NCBI GenBank assembly: GCA_944372335.1
Contig: CALVYQ010000010.1
Coordinates: forward strand, 1 to 48,473
Length of the DNA stretch: 48,473 bases
Direction: 5' to 3'
Source of the DNA: an uncultured Clostridia bacterium
GTDB taxonomy: Bacteria; Bacillota; Clostridia; Christensenellales; UBA1242
The position numbers and the translations under genes were made by a program. Below are positions 15,024 through 22,814 of the stretch, piece by piece (positions within the stretch are counted from its first letter, which is position 1; each line of letters begins with the position of its first letter). The notes under the pieces were generated by a model. That model saw only the letters and a program-made list of their open reading frames with translations. It did no database searches and was not told the DNA's origin.

Positions 15024-16982
15024 CTATTTTTCTTCCATCATTTTTAAAATATCGACTTCTGAAATAATTTTTACACCAAGTGCTTTTGCCTTATCGAGTT
15101 TTCCGCCCGCTTCCTCGCCGGCTAAAACATAGGAGGTATTTTTAGAAACGGAGCTTGACACCTTTCCACCATGTTTTTCAATAAGAGCACTCATATCAGG
15201 TCTTGAATAGTTTGGCAAAGTGCCGGTTAAAACAAAAGTCAGCCCTTTTAAATTATCGCTTAATGAGATATCATCTTCGTTTAAAATGGTCACACCAAGA
15301 GAGAAAAGTCTTTCAATCTCTTTGACATTTTCTTCATCGGAAAAATAGTCTAGGACATTTTGAGCAATAATCTCTCCAACATCTTCAACGCCTGTAAGTT
15401 CCTCAAACTTAGCATTTTTAATATTTTCCAAACTCTTAAATTGTTTAGATAAATCCTTTGCCGTCTTTATGCCAATTTCGCTTATGCCAAGAGCGTATAA
15501 AAAGCGATATAATTCGATTTCTTTCGACCTTTGTATTGAATTTATAATGTTATTTGCCTTTTTTTCTTTAAAATTCTCAAGTTTCAATAAATCTTCCTCT
15601 TTTAAAGTGAACAAATCGGAAAACTCATTGACGCCAAGTTCGTTATGAAATTTAATAAGTGATTTCTCGTTTAAGCCCTCAATATTGAAAGCTTCACGGC
15701 TTGCAAAATGCGTAAGACGTGAGATAATCTGCTCCATACAACCATCACGATTTTTGCAGTAAAGAAGAGGGCCTTTTTTAACTAGCGAAGAATGACAGCA
15801 CGGGCAAAACTTAGGTTCTTCAATCTCCTTTGAGTTCTCATATTTTTCTGCTAAGCCTAGTACCTCTGGGATAACCTCGTTTGAACGGCGAATAAAGATG
15901 CGAGAATTAAGCATAACTCCCTTTTTTCTTATATCTTCAATATTATTTAGTGTCGCACGTGAGATATTTGCCCCTGCAAGTTCCACCGGTTCTAGTATTG
16001 CCGTTGGTGACACCTTGCCCGTTCTTCCCACCTGCCATACCACATCTTTTAAAAGAGTGGAAGTTTCAAGAGCCTCAAACTTAAACGCCATCGCCCACTT
16101 TGGGAATTTGTTTGTGTAACCTATCTCCTCCCTATACGTTGTTTCGTTGAGTTTTATCACCATTCCGTCAATCATAACATCAAGTTTATCCTTGACCTTA
16201 TCGACCTTTTCAATCTCCTCTTCCGCTTCCTTGCTTGTTCTTATAATCTTAAAATAGTCGCCTGTTAAAAAGTTATTTTCCTTTAAAAAATCGTGCATCT
16301 CCTGTTGAGAGGCAAAAGTTTTACCATCTGCCAAAAGCACCTCATAGCAGAAAAAGTCCAACTTTCTTCGTGCAGTCTCCTTTGGGTCAAGATTTCTTAT
16401 CGCACCTGCCACGCCATTTCTTGGATTTTTTAATGGTTCGCTTGCCGTTTTGTTATACTTATTAAAGGCGTGCATAGTCATCATACCTTCGCCACGCACT
16501 ATAAGCCTGCCTTTAAAAGGAATACTTAAAGGAACGCTCTTAATTGTCCTTACCTGCTCTGTTACCACCTCGCCGATCTCACCATTACCTCTTGTTGTTG
16601 CCGAAAGATACTTTCCATTCTCATATTCAACAACTATTGTAAGTCCATCGAACTTATATTCAAGTGAAAAGGTGGGATTTTTTTGATATTCTGCCATATC
16701 CAGCATAAATTTATCTAAATCCTCAAAGGAACGCACCTTATTCATAGAATAAAGTCTGACTTCGTGTCTTTTTTTGACAAATTTATCTAAGGCACTTCCG
16801 CCCACACGCTGAGTTGGAGAATTTTCAAGAATCACCCCTGTCTCTTTTTCAAGGTCAACAAGTTCATAGTAAAGAGCGTCATATTCCTTATCGGAAATTG
16901 TCGGAGCGTCTAGGTCATAGTAATTAACATTATGCTTGTTTATCTCTTCAACAAGAAATTTCATTCGCTCTAACTTATTCAT
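15024..16982 (-). CDS. ligA: NAD-dependent DNA ligase LigA
   Basis: A 652-residue ligase that seals nicks in replication and repair. In order: Ia domain with YYDLDAPTISDKEYD, adenylation domain with the AMP lysine in LEYKFDGL (K110), OB fold, a Cys4 zinc finger (CPCCHSSL...CKNRDGC at about 395-418), HhH repeats (about 440-575), and a C-terminal BRCT domain starting KGLTFVLTGTLP. The length is typical and all domains are present. It overlaps the pcrA stop by 8 bases, the common pcrA-ligA pair of Bacillota. The KxDG motif reads KFDG rather than KIDG or KLDG, a conservative change. Confidence 0.97.
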   Translation of the reverse strand: MNKLERMKFLVEEINKHNVNYYDLDAPTISDKEYDALYYELVDLEKETGVILENSPTQRVGGSALDKFVKKRHEVRLYSMNKVRSFEDLDKFMLDMAEYQKNPTFSLEYKFDGLTIVVEYENGKYLSATTRGNGEIGEVVTEQVRTIKSVPLSIPFKGRLIVRGEGMMTMHAFNKYNKTASEPLKNPRNGVAGAIRNLDPKETARRKLDFFCYEVLLADGKTFASQQEMHDFLKENNFLTGDYFKIIRTSKEAEEEIEKVDKVKDKLDVMIDGMVIKLNETTYREEIGYTNKFPKWAMAFKFEALETSTLLKDVVWQVGRTGKVSPTAILEPVELAGANISRATLNNIEDIRKKGVMLNSRIFIRRSNEVIPEVLGLAEKYENSKEIEEPKFCPCCHSSLVKKGPLLYCKNRDGCMEQIISRLTHFASREAFNIEGLNEKSLIKFHNELGVNEFSDLFTLKEEDLLKLENFKEKKANNIINSIQRSKEIELYRFLYALGISEIGIKTAKDLSKQFKSLENIKNAKFEELTGVEDVGEIIAQNVLDYFSDEENVKEIERLFSLGVTILNEDDISLSDNLKGLTFVLTGTLPNYSRPDMSALIEKHGGKVSSSVSKNTSYVLAGEEAGGKLDKAKALGVKIISEVDILKMMEEK

Positions 16983-19101
16983 CTTCTTCCTCCAATTTTT
17001 CTAACTTTGCCATATTGAGCATAAGTTCTTTCACCTGCCCTGAAAAGTCTATTTTCCCAACAATTCCGTCATCGGAAATCTCTTTCACTATGCCTTTACC
17101 AAAACGGCTATGACTAACTATATCTCCAACTTTTAAGCCTGAGTCAAAAACTTCCTTTTCATTGACAAAAAAGTCATCTTCTTTCTTTTTTGTTTCCACA
17201 TTTGGGTGTTTTATATCAACAATGCCAAGTTCCTTTAAAAATCTACTGTCCGTTTCATAGTTAGACTTGCCATACATATATCTTTTTGTGGCGTGAGTGA
17301 GATATATCTTTTCCTCTGCACGTGTGATTGCCACATACATAAGGCGTCTTTCTTCCTCCATTTCACTTGGCATGTTCATGGCACGTGAAAGAGGAAAGAT
17401 GCCCTCTTCTAAGCCTATAACAAACACCACTTTAAACTCCAAACCCTTGACTGCGTGAACGGTGGAAACACTGACATACCCATCATCACTTATCTCATCT
17501 TGGTCACTTCTAAGCATAACGCCGGCAAGATAGTCAGAAAAGGTGGCGTTTTCATTTTCCGCCTCAAATTCCTTCACCGAGGAAAGAAAACTGTCGATAT
17601 TTCCAAGCCTATTTATACTCTCCTCGTCTTTGCCTGCGTATTCGATGTCAAGGCGAAAAGCTTTAATTATTTTTTTTGTAAAATCATATAACGACAACAC
17701 TGAAATCTCTTCGCTTAACTTCTTATAGGTGTCAACAAAATTTTCCAGCTTTTTGTAGTATTTGCTCTCTTTAAACTTTTCACTCAAAAGATAGTCAAGA
17801 ATGCTATCCTCAGCCTCATTTTTAATATTTGAAATTGCCACATCTCCTATCCCACGCTTTGGAAAATTTATCACCTTTAAAAGAGAGATATCGTCCTTTT
17901 TATTGACAAATATGCTAATATAGGAAAGAAGCACTTTAATTTCCGCTCTTTCAAAGAATTTTTGTCCGCCAAAGATGCGATACGGAATATTGTAAGCAAG
18001 AAGTCCCTCTTCTATTGACCTTGAAAGGGCATTTATACGCATTAGCACGGCAAAGTCGCTATATGAATATCCCTCATCACACAACTTTCCTATCTCATTG
18101 GCGATAAAAAGTGCCTCATCTCGCTCATCAAAAGCGGAATATATGACAGGTGGCAAGCCATTTTCCTTTTCTGTCCAAAGTTTCTTTTCCATACGTTCAC
18201 GATTGTTGGAGATAACATTGTTAGCAAGATTTAAAATGTTTTTGCTAGAACGGTAATTCTGCTCTAACTTAAACACCTGAACATTCTCAAAGTCCTTTTT
18301 TAGATTGAAGATATTGTGAAAGTTTGCCCCACGCCACGAATATATGCATTGATCCTCATCGCCCACCACAAAGAGATTGTGGTGCACAGAAACAAGCATT
18401 TTTATGAGTTTATACTGCACCAAATTTGTATCTTGAAATTCATCAACCAAAACATATTGGAAGCGGTTAGCATAACGATTTAAGACTTCAGGATAGTTTT
18501 GAAGGAGAAAGAGAGTTTTGTTTAATAAATCGTCAAAGTCAAGGCTGTTATTTTTTCTAAGACGCTCTTCATATTTAAATACTGCCGATTGATATTTTTT
18601 CAACATCTTATCATTACCAAACTTCATAATTTCAAGAAAATATCCTTCAATATCAAGTCCGCCATTTTTTATGTTGTCAATGTGATGCTCTATTTTGGAA
18701 ACATCATCATCTTCAAGTTCAAGTTCCTTGCATATCTCCTTGACAATTCTATCTCTGTCGCTTTCAGAAATTATCGTAAAATTCTTGTCATAGCCATCTA
18801 AAAAGTCAATTTCTTGTCGCAAAATCCTCACACACATAGAGTGAAAGGTGGAAATCCAGACGTTTAAATTGCACATCTCATGCACTCTCTCTTTCATCTC
18901 ATTGGTTGCCTTGTTTGTGAAAGTTATTGCTAAAATATTGTATGGAGAGATATGCTTTTCCATAAGAAGATAGCAAATTCTATGCGTCAAAAGCCTAGTC
19001 TTGCCACTTCCCGCACCCGCAGTTACAAGCACCACCCCGTCGGTGGCGTAAAGTGCCTTTTTTTGCTCTTCATTTAAAGAATTAATATCATATTTATTCA
19101 C
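16975..19101 (-). CDS. pcrA: PcrA/UvrD-type superfamily 1 DNA helicase
   Basis: A 708-residue 3'-5' helicase for repair and fork maintenance. SF1 motifs appear in order: NEEQKKAL (Q motif), TAGAGSGKT (I), FTNKAT (Ia), VLVDEFQDTN (II), GDEDQCIYSWRGA (III), EQNYRSSKNIL (IV), VSTVHAVKGLEFKVVF (V) and MYVAITRAEEKIYL (VI). The C-terminal region has a Tudor-like GDIVSHSRFGKGIV. I place the start at GTG 19101 (VNKYDINSLNEEQ). A TTG at 19149 is also in frame but lies 2 bases after a TATAAT box (19157-19152), too close to be transcribed. No strong ribosome site precedes the GTG, so the start is uncertain. The gene is followed by the overlapping ligA. Confidence 0.93.
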   Translation of the reverse strand: MNKYDINSLNEEQKKALYATDGVVLVTAGAGSGKTRLLTHRICYLLMEKHISPYNILAITFTNKATNEMKERVHEMCNLNVWISTFHSMCVRILRQEIDFLDGYDKNFTIISESDRDRIVKEICKELELEDDDVSKIEHHIDNIKNGGLDIEGYFLEIMKFGNDKMLKKYQSAVFKYEERLRKNNSLDFDDLLNKTLFLLQNYPEVLNRYANRFQYVLVDEFQDTNLVQYKLIKMLVSVHHNLFVVGDEDQCIYSWRGANFHNIFNLKKDFENVQVFKLEQNYRSSKNILNLANNVISNNRERMEKKLWTEKENGLPPVIYSAFDERDEALFIANEIGKLCDEGYSYSDFAVLMRINALSRSIEEGLLAYNIPYRIFGGQKFFERAEIKVLLSYISIFVNKKDDISLLKVINFPKRGIGDVAISNIKNEAEDSILDYLLSEKFKESKYYKKLENFVDTYKKLSEEISVLSLYDFTKKIIKAFRLDIEYAGKDEESINRLGNIDSFLSSVKEFEAENENATFSDYLAGVMLRSDQDEISDDGYVSVSTVHAVKGLEFKVVFVIGLEEGIFPLSRAMNMPSEMEEERRLMYVAITRAEEKIYLTHATKRYMYGKSNYETDSRFLKELGIVDIKHPNVETKKKEDDFFVNEKEVFDSGLKVGDIVSHSRFGKGIVKEISDDGIVGKIDFSGQVKELMLNMAKLEKLEEEDE

Positions 19102-19316
19102 AGAGACTATCTTATCATAAAAAAGAAAAAAGACAAAATAAATACACAAAAATTATAAAGAATGAAATAAGTCAACTAAAAGATTGCATATTTAGATAGA
19201 ACAAAAAGTGAAACGTAAATATTATAATGATAAAGGCTAAAACTTTAAATAAAATGTAGATTTCTAAAAAATATTATAAATTTTTTAAATAATTTGTATT
19301 AAAATAAAGAAATTTG

Positions 19317-19345
19317 TTGACTTTTAGACGCAATTGTGATAATAT
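19317..19345 (+). promoter_or_regulatory. Promoter of the SHOCT-domain gene
   Basis: TTGACT (19317-19322), 17-bp spacer, TAATAT (19340-19345), 34 bp before the start codon. The 19150-19316 stretch upstream is AT-rich and holds nothing else I can name apart from the pcrA -10 box. Confidence 0.55.
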
Positions 19346-19379
19346 GCTTTTATTAAATAAAGGAGATAATTAAAACAAT

Positions 19380-19781
19380 ATGAAAACAGCAGCAAAAGTA
19401 TTTATAATTATTGGTATGGTCATAGGATTTTGGATGATTTTACCACTTATCTTTGGTGGACTTGCGATAAGCAAGATTAATTCTGCAACTCAAAAGGAAG
19501 AACTTGTAGGATTCGGAGTTTGTGCACTCTTATTTTGCAGTATGGTTGGCGGAATCCTTATGCTTTGTATTCCAGAGAGCGAATTGAATCCAGCAAACAC
19601 AACAAAAACATCAACTGTAGATGTCACAAGCGAATCAACCACAGCTCAAAATGACACTAATAAAACTAGCACCGATAACGTCGCTGAAAGTTTAAGAAAA
19701 TTAAACGCCTTAAAAGAAGCAGGCTCAATAAGTGATGAAGAATTTGAAAAAATGAAAAAAGATGTTTTAAGTAGAATTTAA
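19380..19781 (+). CDS. Two-TM membrane protein with C-terminal SHOCT domain
   Basis: A 133-residue protein with two hydrophobic segments (about 5-30 and 43-62), a Thr/Ser/Asn-rich linker (about 68-100), and a C-terminal SHOCT (short C-terminal) helical pair: LRKLNALKEAGSISDEEFEKMKKDVL. SHOCT modules are small oligomerisation or tethering elements, and no enzymatic role is known. It is flanked by its own promoter and terminator, so a single-gene unit. AGGAG lies 14 bases from the ATG, longer than ideal. The function is unknown. Confidence 0.8.
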   Translation: MKTAAKVFIIIGMVIGFWMILPLIFGGLAISKINSATQKEELVGFGVCALLFCSMVGGILMLCIPESELNPANTTKTSTVDVTSESTTAQNDTNKTSTDNVAESLRKLNALKEAGSISDEEFEKMKKDVLSRI

Positions 19782-19788
19782 AACAAAT

Positions 19789-19821
19789 AAAAAATATTGG
19801 GTTTGACTCAATATTTTTTTT
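19789..19821 (+). terminator. Intrinsic terminator of the SHOCT gene
   Basis: An 11-bp stem, AAAAAATATTG (19789-19799) with CAATATTTTTT (19809-19819), and a T-tract on the plus strand. Confidence 0.8.
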
Positions 19822-19930
19822 GTTTTGAAATAGTTTTGCTATTTGCTAAATTTTTTAAAAATATTTATTATTTTTATATAACCTTTTATTATAAAATATA
19901 CATAAAATAGCATATTTTTTTATAACAACA

Positions 19931-20179
19931 TCATTCAGGCAAATCAAGATTTTTAAAGTAGTCAGCCGAGAAAAATTCTTTCAAAGTGATACCAAGCCCT
20001 TCACAGAGTTTCGCAATAGGAAGAAGCCCTAAAATTTTAGTATTTCCATACATAAATTCAAACACTGTTGATGGCGTCAAGCCTGAGTTTAAGCATAATT
20101 TTGAAAGTTTTATCTTCTTTTCTTCCAAATAGTATAAAAGTCTCTTTTTTATTGCTTCATTTAATGTCAATTTTTCCAT
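19931..20179 (-). CDS. Small XRE-family HTH regulator
   Basis: An 82-residue protein that is almost entirely one helix-turn-helix domain of the Cro/XRE type. These are KKRLLYYLEEKKIKLSKLCLNS (helices 1-2), GLTPSTVFEFMYGNTK (recognition helix) and LLPIAKLCEGLGITLKEFF (helices 4-5). It carries no sensor domain. It is transcribed away from rpsU and the region between them holds both promoters, so regulation of rpsU or itself is possible but unproven. The start has AAAGAT only, a weak site. Confidence 0.85.
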   Translation of the reverse strand: MEKLTLNEAIKKRLLYYLEEKKIKLSKLCLNSGLTPSTVFEFMYGNTKILGLLPIAKLCEGLGITLKEFFSADYFKNLDLPE

Positions 20180-20268
20180 ATTTATCTTTCCTCATGTAAA
20201 ATTATAACACAATATAGCCACAATTTCATAATTTTTTCGCAAATTTCGTTTAGAAATCAATAAAACAC

Positions 20269-20297
20269 TTGACAAAAGGCATAAAAATAATTATAAT
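20269..20297 (+). promoter_or_regulatory. Exact-consensus promoter of rpsU
   Basis: TTGACA (20269-20274), 17-bp spacer, TATAAT (20292-20297): both hexamers match the SigA consensus perfectly, as expected for a highly expressed ribosomal gene. Confidence 0.92.
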
Positions 20298-20334
20298 AAC
20301 ATAAGTATTTTAGAATTGAAAGGTGGTGAGAAAG

Positions 20335-20517
20335 TTGACAACAGTCAAGGTTGGCGAGAATGAAAGTCTTGAAAGTGCTCTTAAAAGATTTAAAAGAAAA
20401 TGCCAAAAAGACGGCATTATTGGCGATATTAGAAAGAAAGAAGCATATAAAAAGCCAAGCGTAGCAAAGAAAGAAAAGAGCGAAGCTGCAAGAAAAAGAG
20501 CTAGAAAAAGAGGATAA
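20335..20517 (+). CDS. rpsU: 30S ribosomal protein bS21
   Basis: A 60-residue basic protein of the small ribosomal subunit that helps the anti-Shine-Dalgarno end of 16S rRNA engage mRNA. The core [20 protein letters not shown] and the basic tail [16 protein letters not shown] are diagnostic. I place the start at TTG 20335: it follows AGGTGGTG by 6 bases and gives the family's usual first residues. The two GTG codons at 20323 and 20326 lie inside that ribosome site. It has its own promoter and terminator. Confidence 0.95.
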   Translation: MTTVKVGENESLESALKRFKRKCQKDGIIGDIRKKEAYKKPSVAKKEKSEAARKRARKRG

Positions 20518-20521
20518 AATT

Positions 20522-20552
20522 AAAAATCACGATTTTAATCGTGATTTTTTTG
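20522..20552 (+). terminator. Intrinsic terminator of rpsU
   Basis: Stem AAAAATCACGA paired with TCGTGATTTTT around a short T/A loop, followed by T-rich DNA. It starts 5 bases past the stop codon. Confidence 0.85.
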
Positions 20553-20658
20553 TTGATTTAATTTTAAAATATTAATTTAATTTATTGATATTTGATAAAA
20601 TATTGATATTTTTAAGTGTTTAAAAGTTGCGACCTTTTTATCACCTATTTTTATCACT

Positions 20659-21660
20659 CTATAGATTGTTCAGCACGCTTTGAAGAAGAGTTTGGTCTGA
20701 AAGTAATTTTCCTGCACCCATAATTGTGACATAGTCAGTGTCTTCAGAGATGAAAACAGGATATTTTAAGTTTTGTTTAAAGTAGTTGTCTAAGCCTTGA
20801 AGTTTTGCACAACCACCGCAAACTAAAATTTTATTGTTTATGATATCTGTTACAACCTCAGGTGGTAGCGTGTTTATGGTGGTGTCAATAGCACGAAGTA
20901 TCTCACTATAAAAAGGTTCTATGGCATTTTTTAGCTCCATGGAGTGGATTACAACTGACTTTGGTGACTTAGTTTTTAAATCAACACCTGTAACTTCCAT
21001 ATTTAAAGTGTCATTATCATACAAACTACCTACATCATTTTTAAGAGTTTCTGCCGTTGGAAGCCCGATAACAAGTTCATCTTTGTAGGCGAGGTAGTTG
21101 ACAATGGAAGCATCAATAGATTTTCCACCGACAGAGAGAGTTGCTCCCTTTAGAATATTAGACATATTAACCACCGCAACATCGGTGTAAGTTCCGCCAA
21201 TATTTACCACCATGTTGACAGTTGAGCCGTCAATTTTTCTGCCCTCGCCAATAAGAGAACATAGAACGGCAGGAACAATCTCCACCTGTCCCATATTCAC
21301 CGCCTCGCAGACACGAAAAATGTTATCTTTCTCTCTTGCTGTTATTCCGCAAGGACAGAGAAAAAGCACATTGTCTTCAAACTGTTTAAAGCCCACCTTG
21401 GAGAGCAAATGTTTTAAAAGCACCACGCTATATTCAAAATTAGAGTGTTCTCCATAGACGCAAGGCGTGAAAATTTCGATATTTTCCTTAGTCTTTCCAA
21501 TAAGTTTTTTGGCGTCTTGACCAAGTGCTATCACCTTATATCCCTCTTCTGTCGGCTCAGCACCAACAAGAGTAGGTTCTTTTAGTGCCAACCCTTGCCC
21601 TTTGACATAAATATTTGTGTAGCCTCCGCCCATTTCAATAGCGTATTTATATTTTTTCAT
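20659..21660 (-). CDS. Degenerate MreB-like actin homologue
   Basis: A 333-residue protein aligned end to end with MreB/Mbl in length and motif order, but with changed active-site residues. The phosphate-1 motif, normally IDLGTANT, reads IEMGGGYTN (Asp to Glu). The phosphate-2 motif, normally VDIGGGTTE, reads VNIGGTYTD (Asp to Asn). The hinge EEPMAAAIGAG reads VPAVLCSLIGEG (no glutamate). The adenosine motif ILVCGGCAKLQGL is kept. The fold and VKGQGLALKEPTLVG are clearly MreB-like. It is the last gene of a unit with HtrA-like (9-bp gap) and Ppx-like genes. Likely a filament-forming or scaffold protein with weak or no ATPase. A primary MreB elsewhere in the genome is expected. Confidence 0.8.
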   Translation of the reverse strand: MKKYKYAIEMGGGYTNIYVKGQGLALKEPTLVGAEPTEEGYKVIALGQDAKKLIGKTKENIEIFTPCVYGEHSNFEYSVVLLKHLLSKVGFKQFEDNVLFLCPCGITAREKDNIFRVCEAVNMGQVEIVPAVLCSLIGEGRKIDGSTVNMVVNIGGTYTDVAVVNMSNILKGATLSVGGKSIDASIVNYLAYKDELVIGLPTAETLKNDVGSLYDNDTLNMEVTGVDLKTKSPKSVVIHSMELKNAIEPFYSEILRAIDTTINTLPPEVVTDIINNKILVCGGCAKLQGLDNYFKQNLKYPVFISEDTDYVTIMGAGKLLSDQTLLQSVLNNL

Positions 21661-21669
21661 AGTTCCTCC

Positions 21670-22806
21670 TTAAATTACAAACTCTGTTCTAATGACAGTA
21701 TCAGTGGATAAATCTATAGAAGTCAAAGTGAAAGTTGTGCCTTCATCTAACGAATAGAGCGTTGTGTATAGTTCATATAAAGTTGTAACACTCTGCGAGT
21801 AGCCGTTATAGCTTACACTTGTTATCAAATTATTCTCTTCAAGTGTCACACTATTTAAGGAAAAAGCTTCAGTTAAATATACACCATCACCACTGTTATA
21901 ATAATTTATAAGAGCGTTATCAAGCGTCAACAAACTACCATTAAAATATATTTGATTTTCATTTACTTCAAAAAGTTGGTAAATATAAAGTTCACGCATA
22001 TCAAAGCCGGTAATTTCAATATCTAAATTTTCACCGCTTTTTAATTTTTCTAAGATTATATTAGCTGAAGAGGTTGAAACGGCATAGTAATCTGCAGAGG
22101 AGATGTTGTCTTCGTTTATCGCATAGGCATAGGTAAGCCCAACAAGCCTGCCTGACCTATCAAACAAAGCTCCCTGAGATGTATTTTCGTAGTTTGCGAC
22201 AGTATATGAAACGCTATCTAAACAAATAAAATCCACCACCTCATAGCCATCATAGATTGTTGTTACATAGCCGATAGCGTCTTGCACATTTGAAGCACTC
22301 GTGATATTTCCATCTTCAAAAGGACTGCCAATTGCAAGATAATCGCCACCAAAAATTGAAGAACTGAGGCCTCCGGTTTTTACATAAGGCAAGCTTAAAG
22401 CTATATTCTCGTCAAAATAGTCTGAGATTTTTAAAATGGCAAGATTGAGAGTCTCATTAGCAAAAACTACCTCTCCCTTATAAACAGCTCCACTATTATG
22501 ATAAAGTAAAATTTCTTCATCGTTATAGTTTTCAAAGTTATATTCACACGTAAGCACATATCCGCTTTTATCAATGTTTACGCCAACAAAATCTTCCTCC
22601 CCATATCTGATGTCGTAGGTTGCGTCAAGATACATTTCTCCAATTTCGTTATCATTCATCAAGTTCCAAACGGACAATTTGCCGGTTATATCATAAGGCC
22701 TTGCAAAATAAAAATACAGAACAATAGAAAAATAACAGAGCACGATGCTTAAAAGCACCATGCCTATTATAAAAAACACTCTCTTTGCTCCGTTATTTTC
22801 CGCCAT
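21670..22806 (-). CDS. HtrA-like membrane protein, protease triad lost
   Basis: A 378-residue protein with one N-terminal TM segment (about 10-33), a trypsin-like domain (about 60-265) and a C-terminal PDZ-like module (about 300-375; NNLITSVSYNGYSQSV and LYTTLYSLDEGTTFTLTSI). Compared with HtrA/DegP, the His region (normally TNNHVV) reads VLTCEYNFE. The Asp region (normally DLAVLKI) reads LNLAILKIS. The Ser region (normally GNSGGPL) reads NTSQGALF. Ser may survive but His and Asp are gone, so proteolysis is very unlikely. It lies between Ppx-like and MreB-like genes with gaps of 8 and 9 bp. It could act as an extracytoplasmic sensor or adaptor. Confidence 0.75.
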   Translation of the reverse strand: MAENNGAKRVFFIIGMVLLSIVLCYFSIVLYFYFARPYDITGKLSVWNLMNDNEIGEMYLDATYDIRYGEEDFVGVNIDKSGYVLTCEYNFENYNDEEILLYHNSGAVYKGEVVFANETLNLAILKISDYFDENIALSLPYVKTGGLSSSIFGGDYLAIGSPFEDGNITSASNVQDAIGYVTTIYDGYEVVDFICLDSVSYTVANYENTSQGALFDRSGRLVGLTYAYAINEDNISSADYYAVSTSSANIILEKLKSGENLDIEITGFDMRELYIYQLFEVNENQIYFNGSLLTLDNALINYYNSGDGVYLTEAFSLNSVTLEENNLITSVSYNGYSQSVTTLYELYTTLYSLDEGTTFTLTSIDLSTDTVIRTEFVI

Positions 22807-22814
22807 TTTCCCTC

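Noticed and set aside
19102-19149. TTG 19149 as the pcrA start
   Set aside because: It lies 2 bases downstream of a TATAAT box on the same strand, so it would precede the transcript; GTG 19101 gives the usual N-terminus.
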